This document shows, piece by piece, positions 45,801 through 55,548 of a DNA stretch of 64,000 bases; positions within the stretch are counted from its first letter, which is position 1; each line of letters starts with the position of its first letter. The notes beneath the pieces are model-generated. The model had not been told where the DNA came from. It was given only the letters and a program-made list of their open reading frames with translations, and did not search any database. Source of the DNA: Acidobacteriota bacterium (GTDB lineage Bacteria > Acidobacteriota > Blastocatellia > Pyrinomonadales > Pyrinomonadaceae); NCBI GenBank assembly GCA_003223935.1, contig QHXQ01000037.1, positions 29,284 through 93,283 of the forward strand, in the 5' to 3' direction. The position numbers and the translations under genes were made by a program.

Positions 45801-47249
45801 ATGGGCACACTCAACATTGATCGTTATCACGCGACGATGGGCGATGCGTCGTACAAGGATGCGACCCGGCTGCATGAACGACCGCTGAGCGAGTCGGAGG
45901 CGACCTTTTATGTGACGCAGCGTAAGCTCCCGTTCGCGCCGTGTCTGGGCCATGAGCGTCTGGTGCGGCTGCTCGTTGATAGCGGCATAGATCGCCCGCG
46001 CATCCGTTTTCTCGAACAGGATCGCGGGGGCCTAGAGCGGTTCGCGCACGCGATTGAAGATATGACGTTCGTCGGCGCGGTGCGTTGTGTGCGGCCGGGC
46101 ACGATCACGTTTGCGGGCGAGCCGTTCGCAGACATCACGGGCGCGTTTGGTTTGACGCAAGCGCAGGAGATCAAGTTTGAGCATGCTTTCGATCTGCCGA
46201 TGACGACGGCGAGCATCGCGATGGAGTTGCGCATGGCTGCGGGCGAACGCTGGCTGTCGGACTTCAGCTTGCGGCGCAACGGCGACATCGAGCGCGCGGT
46301 CGAAGTGGCCACTTATGCTTTCATCGGCGGCTTCAACGACACGTCGAACATGGAAGCGGCGCATCGCCTAGACATCCCTGCGGTCGGCACGGAGGCGCAC
46401 TATTGGCAACAGGCTTTCATCGAATACATGGACGAGCCTGAGATAGAGCCGCGCACGGGCCAACCCAAACATTTCGAGCAGGTCGCCTTTGAACGCTGGC
46501 TCGACACGAGTCCACAGGGCACGACGCTCTTGCTCGACACGATTGACGTGCGCATGGGCGCGGTGCACGCGGCGATGGCCGCAACTTCGAGCGACACGCG
46601 TCGCCGTGCCTTCAAAGGCTTCCGCGTTGATTCGGGTGATCTCATTGAACTGGGCAAGTGGTGTCTGGAATTTTTTGAAGCGAACGGCTTGCACGGGCTG
46701 ATGCCGATCTTGACGGGCGATCTGACGGTCGAGCGCGTGCGCGAGATCGTCGCGGAGTTTCCGCAAGCGGCGGGCTTCGGCGTCGGCACGAAACTGTCGG
46801 GCGAAGTGCAGCGCATCGCCGGGGTCATCTTCAAGCAATGTCTGATTGACGGCCGCCCGACGCTCAAGGCGTCAAACACGCCGGAGAAATCAACGCTGCC
46901 CGGTCGCCTGCAAATCTTTCGCGGCGTGGATGCAGAGGGCAACTACGTGGCCGATGTCGTCGGCTTGGACGATGAAGAGATTGAGATCGCGGGCGCTTGT
47001 GTGGTCGAGCGTCTGCTCGTGCCCTTCTGGGAGCGCGGACGCTATGAGCCGATCCCTTCGATCACGAAACAGAAAGCCTTCGTCGAAGAACAACGCGCGC
47101 GCTTCTGCGACATCGAACACTATCCACACACCTTGAGCGAACGCCTACGAACTTTGCGCGACGAACTGACGCGCCGCATGCGCACGGACGATTCTGGCTG
47201 GCAGCGCATCTTGCGCGCCACAGAGCCGGTCGGCAGCGCGCGCGAATAA
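45801..47249 (+). CDS. pncB: Nicotinate phosphoribosyltransferase
   Basis: 482 residues. It makes nicotinate mononucleotide from nicotinate and PRPP, the first step of NAD salvage. Marks: TLNIDRYHATMGDASY near the start, TSNMEAAHRLDIPAVGTEAH with the active His, FRVDSGDLIELGKW, FGVGTKLSGEV and ASNTPEKSTLPGR. The start codon comes directly after the heptamer repeat, which leaves no ribosome site. Confidence 0.93.
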   Translation: MGTLNIDRYHATMGDASYKDATRLHERPLSESEATFYVTQRKLPFAPCLGHERLVRLLVDSGIDRPRIRFLEQDRGGLERFAHAIEDMTFVGAVRCVRPGTITFAGEPFADITGAFGLTQAQEIKFEHAFDLPMTTASIAMELRMAAGERWLSDFSLRRNGDIERAVEVATYAFIGGFNDTSNMEAAHRLDIPAVGTEAHYWQQAFIEYMDEPEIEPRTGQPKHFEQVAFERWLDTSPQGTTLLLDTIDVRMGAVHAAMAATSSDTRRRAFKGFRVDSGDLIELGKWCLEFFEANGLHGLMPILTGDLTVERVREIVAEFPQAAGFGVGTKLSGEVQRIAGVIFKQCLIDGRPTLKASNTPEKSTLPGRLQIFRGVDAEGNYVADVVGLDDEEIEIAGACVVERLLVPFWERGRYEPIPSITKQKAFVEEQRARFCDIEHYPHTLSERLRTLRDELTRRMRTDDSGWQRILRATEPVGSARE

Positions 47250-47273
47250 CCGGAGGCTGGAATCGTCGCGCTG

Positions 47274-47300
47274 AAACGTCGTATGATGCGCGCGACGTTT
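47274..47300 (+). terminator. Hairpin after pncB
   Basis: AAACGTCG and CGACGTTT pair over 11 bases, about 25 bases after the stop. Confidence 0.5.
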
Positions 47301-47377
47301 AAGCGGGCTTCGCGTCAGAAGCAGACGCGCTCCACTCTCGTCCGTGATCAGTTGCACAGCCGACAGGAAGATTCAAC

Positions 47378-49063
47378 ATGAAGCAGACCCCGACGCTCGC
47401 CATCATCTCGCTGCTCATCATCTTTTTAATCAATCAACAGACGCATGCGCAGACGCCCGCGAGTCTCGCTGCCGTGCGTGAGGGCAACGTCTCAACGCAT
47501 ATCGCCAACGAGTCTGCGCCGCAGACGCGCCGCCACATCCTGCCGTTGCGCGCAGGCGAGACGACGGCAGGCTCGCGCGTCACGCTCGCGGCCGATGCGC
47601 CGCTCGACGATTACGCGGACTATCGCAAAGGCGATCAGTTCTACGTCCTCGTGCCCCGCGCCGAGATGGCCGAACTGCGCGGCGAACTCGCGGGGCGCGG
47701 CTTCACCGCGACGCACCTCGCGCGCCAACATGGCGATGTGCTGCTCACGTTCCAACTGCAAGCAGACACGGAAGCGCGCGTCACACAGAAGTTCAACCGG
47801 CTTGAGATCAACTTCATCACGCAACCGGCAAACAGCACGAATGATCATCACGACGCGGCGCAGGACACAGCGCCGCAGACGGTCGCATCGGGCAACGACC
47901 ACGAGTTGATCCAGCAACTACTGAGACGCATTGAAGAGTTGGAAGGTCAAGTTAAAGAACTGAAAGCGGGCGCTGCCGCGAACACGGCGCTGCCGATGCC
48001 GGCGGCGCAAGCATCTGTGCCGACAGAGGAGACGAGCGAGGCGGAGAAGGCGCAGGCCGTCCTAGATGAACACGGGCACGAGGGTGGCGCTGGCCCGCAC
48101 ATGCAGATTCAGGGCTTCGCCGACATAGACTTCCGCGCCAGTAATCAGAAGGGTACGACCAACGCTTTCAATCTCGGCCAACTCGATCTGTTTCTCACCT
48201 CGCGTCTGTCTGAACGCTTCAGCGTCTTGAGCGAACTGATCATCGAAGCGCAACGCGACAACACGTTCCGCTTCGAGATTCACCGGCTGCTCTTACGCTA
48301 CGCGCCCAACGATTTCTTCAACGTGAGCGTCGGGCGCTATCACACCGCGATTGGCTACTACAACACCGCCTATCATCACGGCTCTTGGTTCGCTACGGCC
48401 GCCGACCGCCCCTTCCTCTTCGCCTTCGAGGGTCAGGGCGGGCCGCTGCCGCTACATAACACGGGACTATCGGCCACAGGGCGCATCCCGTCCGGCTCGC
48501 TCGGTCTGCACTACATCGCAGAGATCGGCAACGGGCGTGCGGTGCGCTCGCCTGCTGATCGCTCGGTGCAGTCGGCCGGCGACGAGAACAACGGCAAGGC
48601 TTTTAATCTCGGCCTGTTCGCGCGCCCCGATTGGTTGGCGGGTTTGCAAACCGGCTTCTCTTTCTATCACGACAAGCTCACGCCTCTGAATGCGCCGAAC
48701 GTTAGTCAAGAGATCATGGCCGGACACGTCGTCTATCGCAACCCGCGCTACGAGTGGTTGAACGAAGCGGTCTTCATTCGCCACGCACCGGCCGGCTCGT
48801 CGCAGGTCTTCTACACGCCCGGCTTCTACACGCAGTTTGCGCGGCGCTTCGGCAAAGCGACGCCTTATTTCCGTTACCAATACCTGAACGCGCCCGCAGA
48901 TGATCCGATCCTCTCGGCGACGGGCCGGCGCAATGGCCCTTCGGCGGGCCTGCGCTACGACGTGACCACTTACGCCGCGCTCAAGCTGCAATACAACCGC
49001 ACGCAGCGCCGCGCACAACGGCCGCTTGACGAAGTGATCGCGCAACTCGCATTCACGTTCTGA
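47378..49063 (+). CDS. Outer-membrane beta-barrel (porin-like) protein
   Basis: 561 residues. Signal peptide to about residue 26 (NQQTHAQT). Residues ~30-150 form a soluble domain, ~170-195 a coiled coil (LLRRIEELEGQVKEL), then a His-rich linker (DEHGHEGGAGPHMQ) leads to a C-terminal beta barrel (about 240-561) with alternating aromatic strands, e.g. FFNVSVGRYHTAIGYYNTAY. It ends in Phe (LAFTF), the usual signal for outer-membrane assembly. The His cluster may bind a metal. It heads the operon that continues to 53875. Confidence 0.82.
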   Translation: MKQTPTLAIISLLIIFLINQQTHAQTPASLAAVREGNVSTHIANESAPQTRRHILPLRAGETTAGSRVTLAADAPLDDYADYRKGDQFYVLVPRAEMAELRGELAGRGFTATHLARQHGDVLLTFQLQADTEARVTQKFNRLEINFITQPANSTNDHHDAAQDTAPQTVASGNDHELIQQLLRRIEELEGQVKELKAGAAANTALPMPAAQASVPTEETSEAEKAQAVLDEHGHEGGAGPHMQIQGFADIDFRASNQKGTTNAFNLGQLDLFLTSRLSERFSVLSELIIEAQRDNTFRFEIHRLLLRYAPNDFFNVSVGRYHTAIGYYNTAYHHGSWFATAADRPFLFAFEGQGGPLPLHNTGLSATGRIPSGSLGLHYIAEIGNGRAVRSPADRSVQSAGDENNGKAFNLGLFARPDWLAGLQTGFSFYHDKLTPLNAPNVSQEIMAGHVVYRNPRYEWLNEAVFIRHAPAGSSQVFYTPGFYTQFARRFGKATPYFRYQYLNAPADDPILSATGRRNGPSAGLRYDVTTYAALKLQYNRTQRRAQRPLDEVIAQLAFTF

Positions 49064-49084
49064 GAGGAGTCATTCTAGAGAGCG

Positions 49085-49582
49085 ATGCGCAAAGGATTCT
49101 GGCTCGCAAGTCTGTTGCTGTTGTTCGTCGGCGGTAGCTCCTTCGTCTCGCCGTCGCCCGTCGCTGCGGTCGAATCGTCCGACGTGGCGCTCATCGTCAA
49201 TCAAAAGAACTCGACGCAGGACATCTCGTTCAGCGCCTTGCGCAAATACTTCATGGCCGAGCGCACACAATGGCCCGACGGCACGCGCGTCGTCATCGCC
49301 ATGCGTGCGCCTGCTGGTCAGACCGAACGCAGCGTCGTGCTTCGTTCGATCTACAATTGGAATGAAGACTACTATCGCACCTATTTTCGGCAAGGTCAGT
49401 TCAACGAGAGCATCCAGTCCGTGCCGAAAGAGTTGAACACGACTTACGCGATGATCCAGTACGTGCATTACACGCCGGGCGCGCTCGGCTATGTGCGCGC
49501 AGATCAGGTTGACTACTCGAAGGTCAACGTCTTGAGCGTTGATGGACGCAAGCCCGGCGACGCGGGCTACCGGCTCAAGTGA
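49085..49582 (+). CDS. PstS-like single-domain periplasmic protein
   Basis: 165 residues with a signal peptide to about residue 28. The core ([43 protein letters not shown]) matches one lobe of phosphate-type binding proteins, but at about half the usual length and without the companion lobe. It probably acts as a ligand sensor or accessory protein. It lies between the porin-like gene and a hybrid histidine kinase, which it may regulate. Confidence 0.82.
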   Translation: MRKGFWLASLLLLFVGGSSFVSPSPVAAVESSDVALIVNQKNSTQDISFSALRKYFMAERTQWPDGTRVVIAMRAPAGQTERSVVLRSIYNWNEDYYRTYFRQGQFNESIQSVPKELNTTYAMIQYVHYTPGALGYVRADQVDYSKVNVLSVDGRKPGDAGYRLK

Positions 49583-49596
49583 CGAATCGGAATGGC

Positions 49597-51864
49597 ATGA
49601 ATCGAACGCTGCATCATTACAAGATCACTCTGCTGTTCGCGCTGATCGGGCTGTTGGTCGTAGCCGTCGGTTGGTATGTCATGCGCGATCTGATGCGTAC
49701 TAACGTGCAGGTGGAGCAGTTGTACGCGGGCACGGCGCGCGGGCTTGATCTGATCGGCGACCTGCAATACCAGACGCAGGAAGTCCGCCGCATCGTGCTC
49801 TACACGTTCACGACGAGCGATCCGAACCTGCAAATTGAGTACGCGGATCAATCGCACGAAGCCGAGCAGCATATCACCGACATTATCGCCGCCGAAAAAC
49901 AGCATCCGCGCTCGGAGCAGCACCAGCAACTCATCAACAAGTTCGAGCAGGACTGGCACGCATATCTTGAGACGCGCGACGACGTGCTCGGCACGATCCT
50001 GCAAGGCAATATCAAAGAGGCGGTCAAGCTCGATCAGCGCACGAGCATCCCGGCCTTCAATCAGGTGCGCGCAGACTTGCAGAGCATCAAGCAGCTTTAC
50101 AAGACTGACGCCGAAGCGCAACTGGCCGAGGTCGGGCAGTCGTTCAACCACACGGTCTATAAAGTCTTCACGATTCTCTTCGTCACGCTGCTTCTGGCGA
50201 TCATAGCCATCCGCATGATCCAACGCGGGCGCGTGCTGCGTGCGTTGGAACGTGCCAACGGCGAGTTGTCCGCCGCGCTGCTTGAGTTGCAGGAGACAGA
50301 GATGGCGCTGCAAGAAGCGAAGGAGGCGGCCGAAGCGGCGAATCAAGCCAAGAGCACGTTCCTCGCCAACATGAGCCACGAGTTGCGCACGCCTTTGAAC
50401 GCCATCATCGGCTACAGCGAGATGCTGCAAGAGGAGGCTGAGGACGGCGGGCAAGATGAGTTCGTGCCCGATCTGAAAAAGATTCAAGTCGCGGGCCGCC
50501 ATCTGCTCACGCTCATCAACGACATACTCGATCTCTCGAAGATCGAAGCAGGTAAGACTGAGCTTTATCTTGAGACGTTCAGCCTGCCTGCGCTCGTCGA
50601 AGAGATCGAAGCGACGATTCGCCCGCTCGCCGCGAAGAACGATAACGAGTTGCGCGTCCGTGTTGATGATAACCTCGGCACGATGCGCGCCGACCTGACC
50701 AAAGTGCGTCAATCGCTTCTGAATCTGCTCTCGAACGCTTGCAAGTTTACGAAGCAAGGCGCGGTCACGTTCGATGTGGCGCGTGAGCGGCTGAACGGGC
50801 GCGACTTCGTCGTCTTCCGCGTCGCAGACACAGGCATCGGCATCAGCGACGAGCAGATGCTCAAGTTGTTCCAACCCTTCTCGCAAGCCGATGCTTCGAC
50901 CACGCGCCAGTTCGGCGGCACGGGCCTCGGTCTCGTCATCACCAGAAAATTTTGCGAGCTGATGGGCGGCGGCATCACCGTCGAGAGCGAGCGCGGCAAA
51001 GGTTCAGTTTTCACGATCAAACTGCCGGCCGTCGTGCGCGACCCACGCGCACCGCAACCTGCGGAGATCGAACCGGCGGCCGAATCTATGCCCGCAGACG
51101 CGAGCACTGTGCTCATCGTGGACGACGATCCGGCGGCGCGCGAACTGTTGCAGCGCACGCTCAACAAGGCTGGCTTCCGCGTCGAGTCGGCTGCGAATGC
51201 CGAAGACGGCTTGCGGCTCGCGCGCGCGCTCCATCCCGATGCCATCACGCTCGACGTGATGATGCCCGGCATGGACGGTTGGGCCGCGCTCGCCGTTTTG
51301 AAGGCCGATCCAGAATTGGCCGACATCCCCGTTATCATGTTGTCCATCATTGACGACAAGAACAAAGGCTACGCGCTCGGCGCGGCCGACTACATGACCA
51401 AGCCGATTGACCGCGAACAACTCGTCTCGATCCTCAACAAGTACCGGCACGCGGACGCCCCTTGTCCGGCGCTCGTAGTCGAAGACGACGACGTGACGCG
51501 CATGCTTCTGCGCCATTTGCTCGAACAAGAAGGCTGGCAAGTACGCGAGGCCACGAACGGGCGGGCGGCGCTCGCAGCCGTCGCCGCCGAAACGCCGCGC
51601 CTCATCCTGCTCGACCTGATGATGCCTGAGATGGACGGCTTCCAGTTCGTCGAAGAACTGCACCGCCGACACGCGCGCCATGCGATCCCCATCGTCGTCA
51701 TCACCGCGAAAGACATCACGGTCGAAGACCGTCTGCGCTTGAGCGGCTACGTCGAGAAGATTCTGGAGAAGGGCGCGCTCGACCGCGAAGAGTTGTTGCG
51801 CGAAGTGCATGAGCTAGTGCAGGCTTGCGTGCGCAATCGCGGCGCGGTCAAAGCGATTTCATAA
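49597..51864 (+). CDS. Hybrid histidine kinase with two receiver domains
   Basis: 755 residues from the ATG; a GTG at 49579 overlapping the previous stop is an alternative. Domains: membrane helix (about 8-28), periplasmic four-helix sensor (~30-185), second helix (~188-208), HisKA with [20 protein letters not shown] (~265), HATPase with [15 protein letters not shown] and GGTGLGL (~375-490), receiver 1 ([12 protein letters not shown], phospho-Asp in [14 protein letters not shown]) and receiver 2 ([23 protein letters not shown]). In receiver 2 the final Lys region is VEKILEKGA. Phosphate likely passes to the adjacent receiver and H-box proteins. Confidence 0.94.
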   Translation: MNRTLHHYKITLLFALIGLLVVAVGWYVMRDLMRTNVQVEQLYAGTARGLDLIGDLQYQTQEVRRIVLYTFTTSDPNLQIEYADQSHEAEQHITDIIAAEKQHPRSEQHQQLINKFEQDWHAYLETRDDVLGTILQGNIKEAVKLDQRTSIPAFNQVRADLQSIKQLYKTDAEAQLAEVGQSFNHTVYKVFTILFVTLLLAIIAIRMIQRGRVLRALERANGELSAALLELQETEMALQEAKEAAEAANQAKSTFLANMSHELRTPLNAIIGYSEMLQEEAEDGGQDEFVPDLKKIQVAGRHLLTLINDILDLSKIEAGKTELYLETFSLPALVEEIEATIRPLAAKNDNELRVRVDDNLGTMRADLTKVRQSLLNLLSNACKFTKQGAVTFDVARERLNGRDFVVFRVADTGIGISDEQMLKLFQPFSQADASTTRQFGGTGLGLVITRKFCELMGGGITVESERGKGSVFTIKLPAVVRDPRAPQPAEIEPAAESMPADASTVLIVDDDPAARELLQRTLNKAGFRVESAANAEDGLRLARALHPDAITLDVMMPGMDGWAALAVLKADPELADIPVIMLSIIDDKNKGYALGAADYMTKPIDREQLVSILNKYRHADAPCPALVVEDDDVTRMLLRHLLEQEGWQVREATNGRAALAAVAAETPRLILLDLMMPEMDGFQFVEELHRRHARHAIPIVVITAKDITVEDRLRLSGYVEKILEKGALDREELLREVHELVQACVRNRGAVKAIS

Positions 51865-51896
51865 AACACATTCGAGTTTGAGGGGAATGCTGTCAT

Positions 51897-52274
51897 ATGC
51901 CGAAGCTTTTGTTGGTTGAAGATAACGAGATGAACCGCGACATGCTCAGTCGCCGTCTGGCGCGCAAAGGTTACGACGTGCTGCTCGCCGTGGACGGCAG
52001 CGAAGGTCTTCAGAAGGCGCGAAGCGATGCGCCCGATCTGATCTTGATGGATATGAGCCTGCCCGTGCTCGACGGTTGGGAGGCGACGCGCCAACTCAAA
52101 GCCGACGACGCAACCAAAGCGATCCCCATCATCGCTCTAACCGCGCACGCCATGTCGGGCGACCGCGAGCGCGCGCTCAGCGTCGGCTGCGATGATTACG
52201 ACACCAAGCCGATTGAGTTGCCGCGTCTGTTAGAGAAGATCGAGGCGCTATTGCAACGAGCCACGAGCGCATGA
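51897..52274 (+). CDS. Single-domain response regulator
   Basis: 125 residues, receiver only: LLVEDNEMNRDML, phospho-Asp in LILMDMSLPVLDG, Thr in ALTAHAM, Lys in DTKPIEL. The DivK/CheY-like size and the position between a hybrid kinase and an H-box/cyclase protein suggest it shuttles phosphate between them. Its stop overlaps the start of the next gene (ATGA). Confidence 0.93.
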   Translation: MPKLLLVEDNEMNRDMLSRRLARKGYDVLLAVDGSEGLQKARSDAPDLILMDMSLPVLDGWEATRQLKADDATKAIPIIALTAHAMSGDRERALSVGCDDYDTKPIELPRLLEKIEALLQRATSA

Positions 52275-53875
52275 GTAGTGAGCCAGACAACGAACGGGCA
52301 GCGAGCGAAGCGGCGCTTGAACGCGCGGCGCTGCTCGCGCACATACGCCATGAGTTGGCCTCACCGATCAACGGCATCATCGGCTACACCGAAATGCTGC
52401 TTGAAGACGCGGCCGAGCAATCCACCGATGATCTGCAAAAAATCCTCACGGCCGCCCGCCAACTGCACATACGAGTCAACGAGTTACTGCATCCTGATCG
52501 CACCTCAGCCCAAGACCTCGACTTGGACGCCTACGGTGCACACGTCCGCCATGAACTGCGCACGCCCATCAACGCCATCAACGGCTACAGCGAAATGTTG
52601 ATCGAAGATGCAACTGACGCAGGTCAGACCGCACTCGTCGCGGATTTAGAGAAGATACATGCGGCCGGTCGGCGGCTGCTCACACTGATCGAAGACATCG
52701 TGCACTTCTCCGATCTCGAAGCGGGCGCACGCGACCTGAACCCGACGGATGCCGATGTCTCTTCGATGATCAAGAGTCTGGCCGGCACACTGCAAGAGTT
52801 TGCCGACGCGAGCCGCGCGCAGGGAGAACGGAGCGGCTTGATCCTTGTCGTGGACGACAGCGCGACGAATCGCGACATACTCACGCGCCGACTGAGCCGC
52901 GAAGGTTACGAAGTGGTCTGCGCGGCTGACGGGCCGGAAGCGTTGCAGGTCGTTCAACAACGCAAGTTCGATCTCGTCCTGCTCGACATCATGATGCCTT
53001 ACCTGAACGGCTATCAAGTGTTGGAACGGCTCAAGGCGACGCCTTGGCTGCGCGACATTCCCGTCATCATGATCTCCGCGCTCGACGACATCGCCAGTAT
53101 CGTCCGTTGCATCGAACTCGGCGCGGAAGACTACTTGCCGAAGCCGTTCAATCCCGTGCTACTGCGCGCGCGCGTGGAAACGTCTTTGGAGAAGAAGCGC
53201 CTGCGCGACCGCGAGCAGGCTTATCTTGAACAGTTGCGCGCCGAGCGGGCGAAGTCTGAGCGACTATTGCTGAACGTCTTGCCCGCGCCGATTGCCGAGC
53301 GTCTGAAGGAGCAAGAGGGCGTGATTGCGGAGAGCTTTGCGGAGGCCACGATCCTCTTCGCCGACGTGGTCGGCTTCACGCAGATGTCCGCGCGCGTCTC
53401 GCCCGAAGAGTTGGTGCATCTCTTGAACGAAATCTTCTCCGCGTTCGACCGGCTCGCGCACCGGCATCGCTTGGAGAAGATCAAGACCATCGGCGATTGC
53501 TACATGGTCGTCGCGGGTCTCCCGATGCGGCGCGCGGATCACGTCGCAGCGATGGCCGAGATGGCGCTCGACATGCAAGCGGCGCTTGCGCAGTTCAACG
53601 AGACGCGCAACGCCGCGCTCAACATCCGCACCGGCATCAACACAGGCCCCGTCGTCGCCGGCATCATCGGCACGGCCAAGTTCGCCTACGACCTCTGGGG
53701 CGATGCGGTCAACACCGCGAGCCGCATGGAGTCGCACAGCGTACCCGGTCGCATTCAAGTGACTGCGGCTACCTACGAACGTCTGCGCGACAAGTATGTG
53801 TTTGAAGAACGTGGCCCCATCACTATCAAAGGCAAAGGCGAGATGCTCACCTACTTCCTCGTCGGGCGCAAATAA
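52271..53875 (+). CDS. Double H-box, receiver and adenylate cyclase fusion
   Basis: 534 residues. Two HisKA-like H-boxes come first: HIRHELASPINGIIGYTEML (~residue 22) and HVRHELRTPINAINGYSEML (~92). No ATPase domain follows, so these cannot autophosphorylate and may be phosphate acceptors or docking domains. A receiver (~193-310, VVDDSATNRD, LLDIMMPYLNG, PKPF), a coiled linker with NVLPAPIAERL, and a class III cyclase (~355-534, FADVVGFT, EKIKTIGDCYM, YDLWGDAVNTASRM) follow. The Lys and Asp that select adenine are present, so cAMP is the predicted product. The architecture is unusual. Confidence 0.9.
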   Translation: MSSEPDNERAASEAALERAALLAHIRHELASPINGIIGYTEMLLEDAAEQSTDDLQKILTAARQLHIRVNELLHPDRTSAQDLDLDAYGAHVRHELRTPINAINGYSEMLIEDATDAGQTALVADLEKIHAAGRRLLTLIEDIVHFSDLEAGARDLNPTDADVSSMIKSLAGTLQEFADASRAQGERSGLILVVDDSATNRDILTRRLSREGYEVVCAADGPEALQVVQQRKFDLVLLDIMMPYLNGYQVLERLKATPWLRDIPVIMISALDDIASIVRCIELGAEDYLPKPFNPVLLRARVETSLEKKRLRDREQAYLEQLRAERAKSERLLLNVLPAPIAERLKEQEGVIAESFAEATILFADVVGFTQMSARVSPEELVHLLNEIFSAFDRLAHRHRLEKIKTIGDCYMVVAGLPMRRADHVAAMAEMALDMQAALAQFNETRNAALNIRTGINTGPVVAGIIGTAKFAYDLWGDAVNTASRMESHSVPGRIQVTAATYERLRDKYVFEERGPITIKGKGEMLTYFLVGRK

Positions 53876-53889
53876 GGATTTAGATTATT

Positions 53890-54384
53890 TTATGCGCCCG
53901 TGATGAGCCGCTTGGCCAACGCCACAGCCTCTTCCGGCGTGTTGACGAGATGCACTTGGCCCTTGCCCAACTCGGCGAAGAACGTCTGCCCTGCCTCAGC
54001 AACATTCAATAAGATGGCCGGCTTGCCGGCCTTGATAGCGAGAGCTATTTCGGCCGCCGTGCCCGCGCCCATGCCGCAGGCGAAGACGGCGACGCTTGAG
54101 AGCACGTTGATGTTGTTGCGCGCTTGCCCCATTCCGGTGAGAATGGGAATATCAACGGCCGCAGACATGCCGCGCGCATCGTCTGTGGGCAAAATCCCGA
54201 CCGTCAAACCACCTTCAGCCCGCGCGCCTCTGCACGCCGCATCCATCACGCCCGTCGCGCGTCCGCCTGTGACCAGAACCCAATCCGCCCGCGCGATCAA
54301 CTGACCGAGCACATAAGCCGCGCGTATGTCGTCTGCACTCGCGCCTGCGCCCGGCCCCATGACTCCAACTAAAGTTTTGCTCAT
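53890..54384 (-). CDS. LOG/TIGR00725-type nucleotide-binding Rossmann protein
   Basis: 164 residues from MSKTLVGVMGPG. GGRATGVMDAACRGAR and GMGQARNNINV are the phosphate-binding elements of the LOG/lysine-decarboxylase-like family, which bind or cleave nucleotides (some release cytokinin from its phosphate). The PGGxGTxxE catalytic motif reads CGMGAGTAAEIALA here, so it keeps the Thr and Glu. Track start is 23 codons upstream. It is downstream of the DUF354 gene on the same strand. Confidence 0.85.
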   Translation of the reverse strand: MSKTLVGVMGPGAGASADDIRAAYVLGQLIARADWVLVTGGRATGVMDAACRGARAEGGLTVGILPTDDARGMSAAVDIPILTGMGQARNNINVLSSVAVFACGMGAGTAAEIALAIKAGKPAILLNVAEAGQTFFAELGKGQVHLVNTPEEAVALAKRLITGA

Positions 54385-54436
54385 TCGCTTCGTGCCGTTT
54401 CGTGATTCATTGCTCGACCGAACAGGAACGATCAGC

Positions 54437-55465
54437 TTAAGCCTCCAGCGCAAGAATCAAATCTAGAACTTCGGCGCGCACCTGCGTTGCGCGCCGAAGA
54501 TTCAGGCCCGTCTTTTTACGCAACGGCAGATCAACGAGATCGGCGCGCGTGCTGATGCGCCGCAACCGCCCTTCGCGCACAAGTTCTTCGTCCACGGCCG
54601 CCCAACGCCCCGCGTAGATCGTCGCCGCTGGCACGCCGAGCGCCGCCGCCTCGCGGTTCATCGTCCCGCCCGCGCTGATGATCAGATCGGATGCCGCAAT
54701 CAGATTCGCGCCGTCGAGCGCTGCACGCGGCAGAATGAAATTAACAGACTCGCGCGCCGCATATAGTTCGCGCTGTGCTTGATTGCGCGCGAGCATGATC
54801 ACTTTGACATCGCGGCGGGTCTGCAAACGTTCGAGCAGTTCATCAAATAACGCATTCTCGAAGCGATGATAGAGCGCCTCACGCGCAGGCGGGCGCACGA
54901 CGACGAGCACATCATCCGCATCAATCCCAAGCGTGCGCAGTTGCGCTGTGAAGTTTGGATCGGGCGCGAAGTCCGCGAGATAGACGTCCTCTTTCGTCCC
55001 GTCGTAGCGCCGGACTTTGCGCGCACTCGCGCCGAAGCGCCGGAGCGCCGCAGCAGGAAAAGCGCGCGGCACAATGACGCGCGTCGCCAGCCGAAACGCC
55101 AGATGATTCGCCGGTTGATGCTCATAATCCATCAACGTCACCGACTGTATGCCGAGCGCACGCGCCGCCACGATCTGCGCATAAGAGTTATGACTGACCG
55201 CGAGCGCCACCTCACGTCCACGCGCCCAACGCCTGAGCGCCCACGCGCGCCCGAATAAGTTCCCCGCCTTCCCGCTCAGCTTGCGCCCGCCATGCCCACC
55301 GAGCACATGCGGTTTCAAGCCCGCGCTCTCCGCCAACTCCACCGTCTGCGCAAACTCACGCGCCGTCAACACGACCTCATGCCCGTGCGCGCGCAGTTCC
55401 GGCACCAGCGCGCGAAACAACGGCACGTGCGGCGAGTTGGCGAGATCGATCCAGATGCGAGCCAT
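54437..55465 (-). CDS. DUF354 glycosyltransferase-like protein
   Basis: 342 residues, DUF354 family. The start ARIWIDLANSPHVPLFRALV and later LIISAGGTMNREAAALGVPA resemble the two Rossmann halves of GT-B glycosyltransferases such as UDP-GlcNAc 2-epimerase or MurG relatives. Found often in surface-polysaccharide clusters; the exact reaction is not established. Followed on the same strand by the LOG-like gene. Confidence 0.88.
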   Translation of the reverse strand: MARIWIDLANSPHVPLFRALVPELRAHGHEVVLTAREFAQTVELAESAGLKPHVLGGHGGRKLSGKAGNLFGRAWALRRWARGREVALAVSHNSYAQIVAARALGIQSVTLMDYEHQPANHLAFRLATRVIVPRAFPAAALRRFGASARKVRRYDGTKEDVYLADFAPDPNFTAQLRTLGIDADDVLVVVRPPAREALYHRFENALFDELLERLQTRRDVKVIMLARNQAQRELYAARESVNFILPRAALDGANLIAASDLIISAGGTMNREAAALGVPAATIYAGRWAAVDEELVREGRLRRISTRADLVDLPLRKKTGLNLRRATQVRAEVLDLILALEA

Positions 55466-55548
55466 GAAGTATGAAGACGTATAGGCCGAAAGGGATTAAA
55501 CTATCAAGTCAGTGGCGGTCGTTTCCAGCTTTAGCTGAGGAGGACGCT

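Noticed and set aside
49567-50886. 439-codon minus-strand ORF over the hybrid kinase
   Set aside because: Shadow; the kinase domains are complete on the plus strand.
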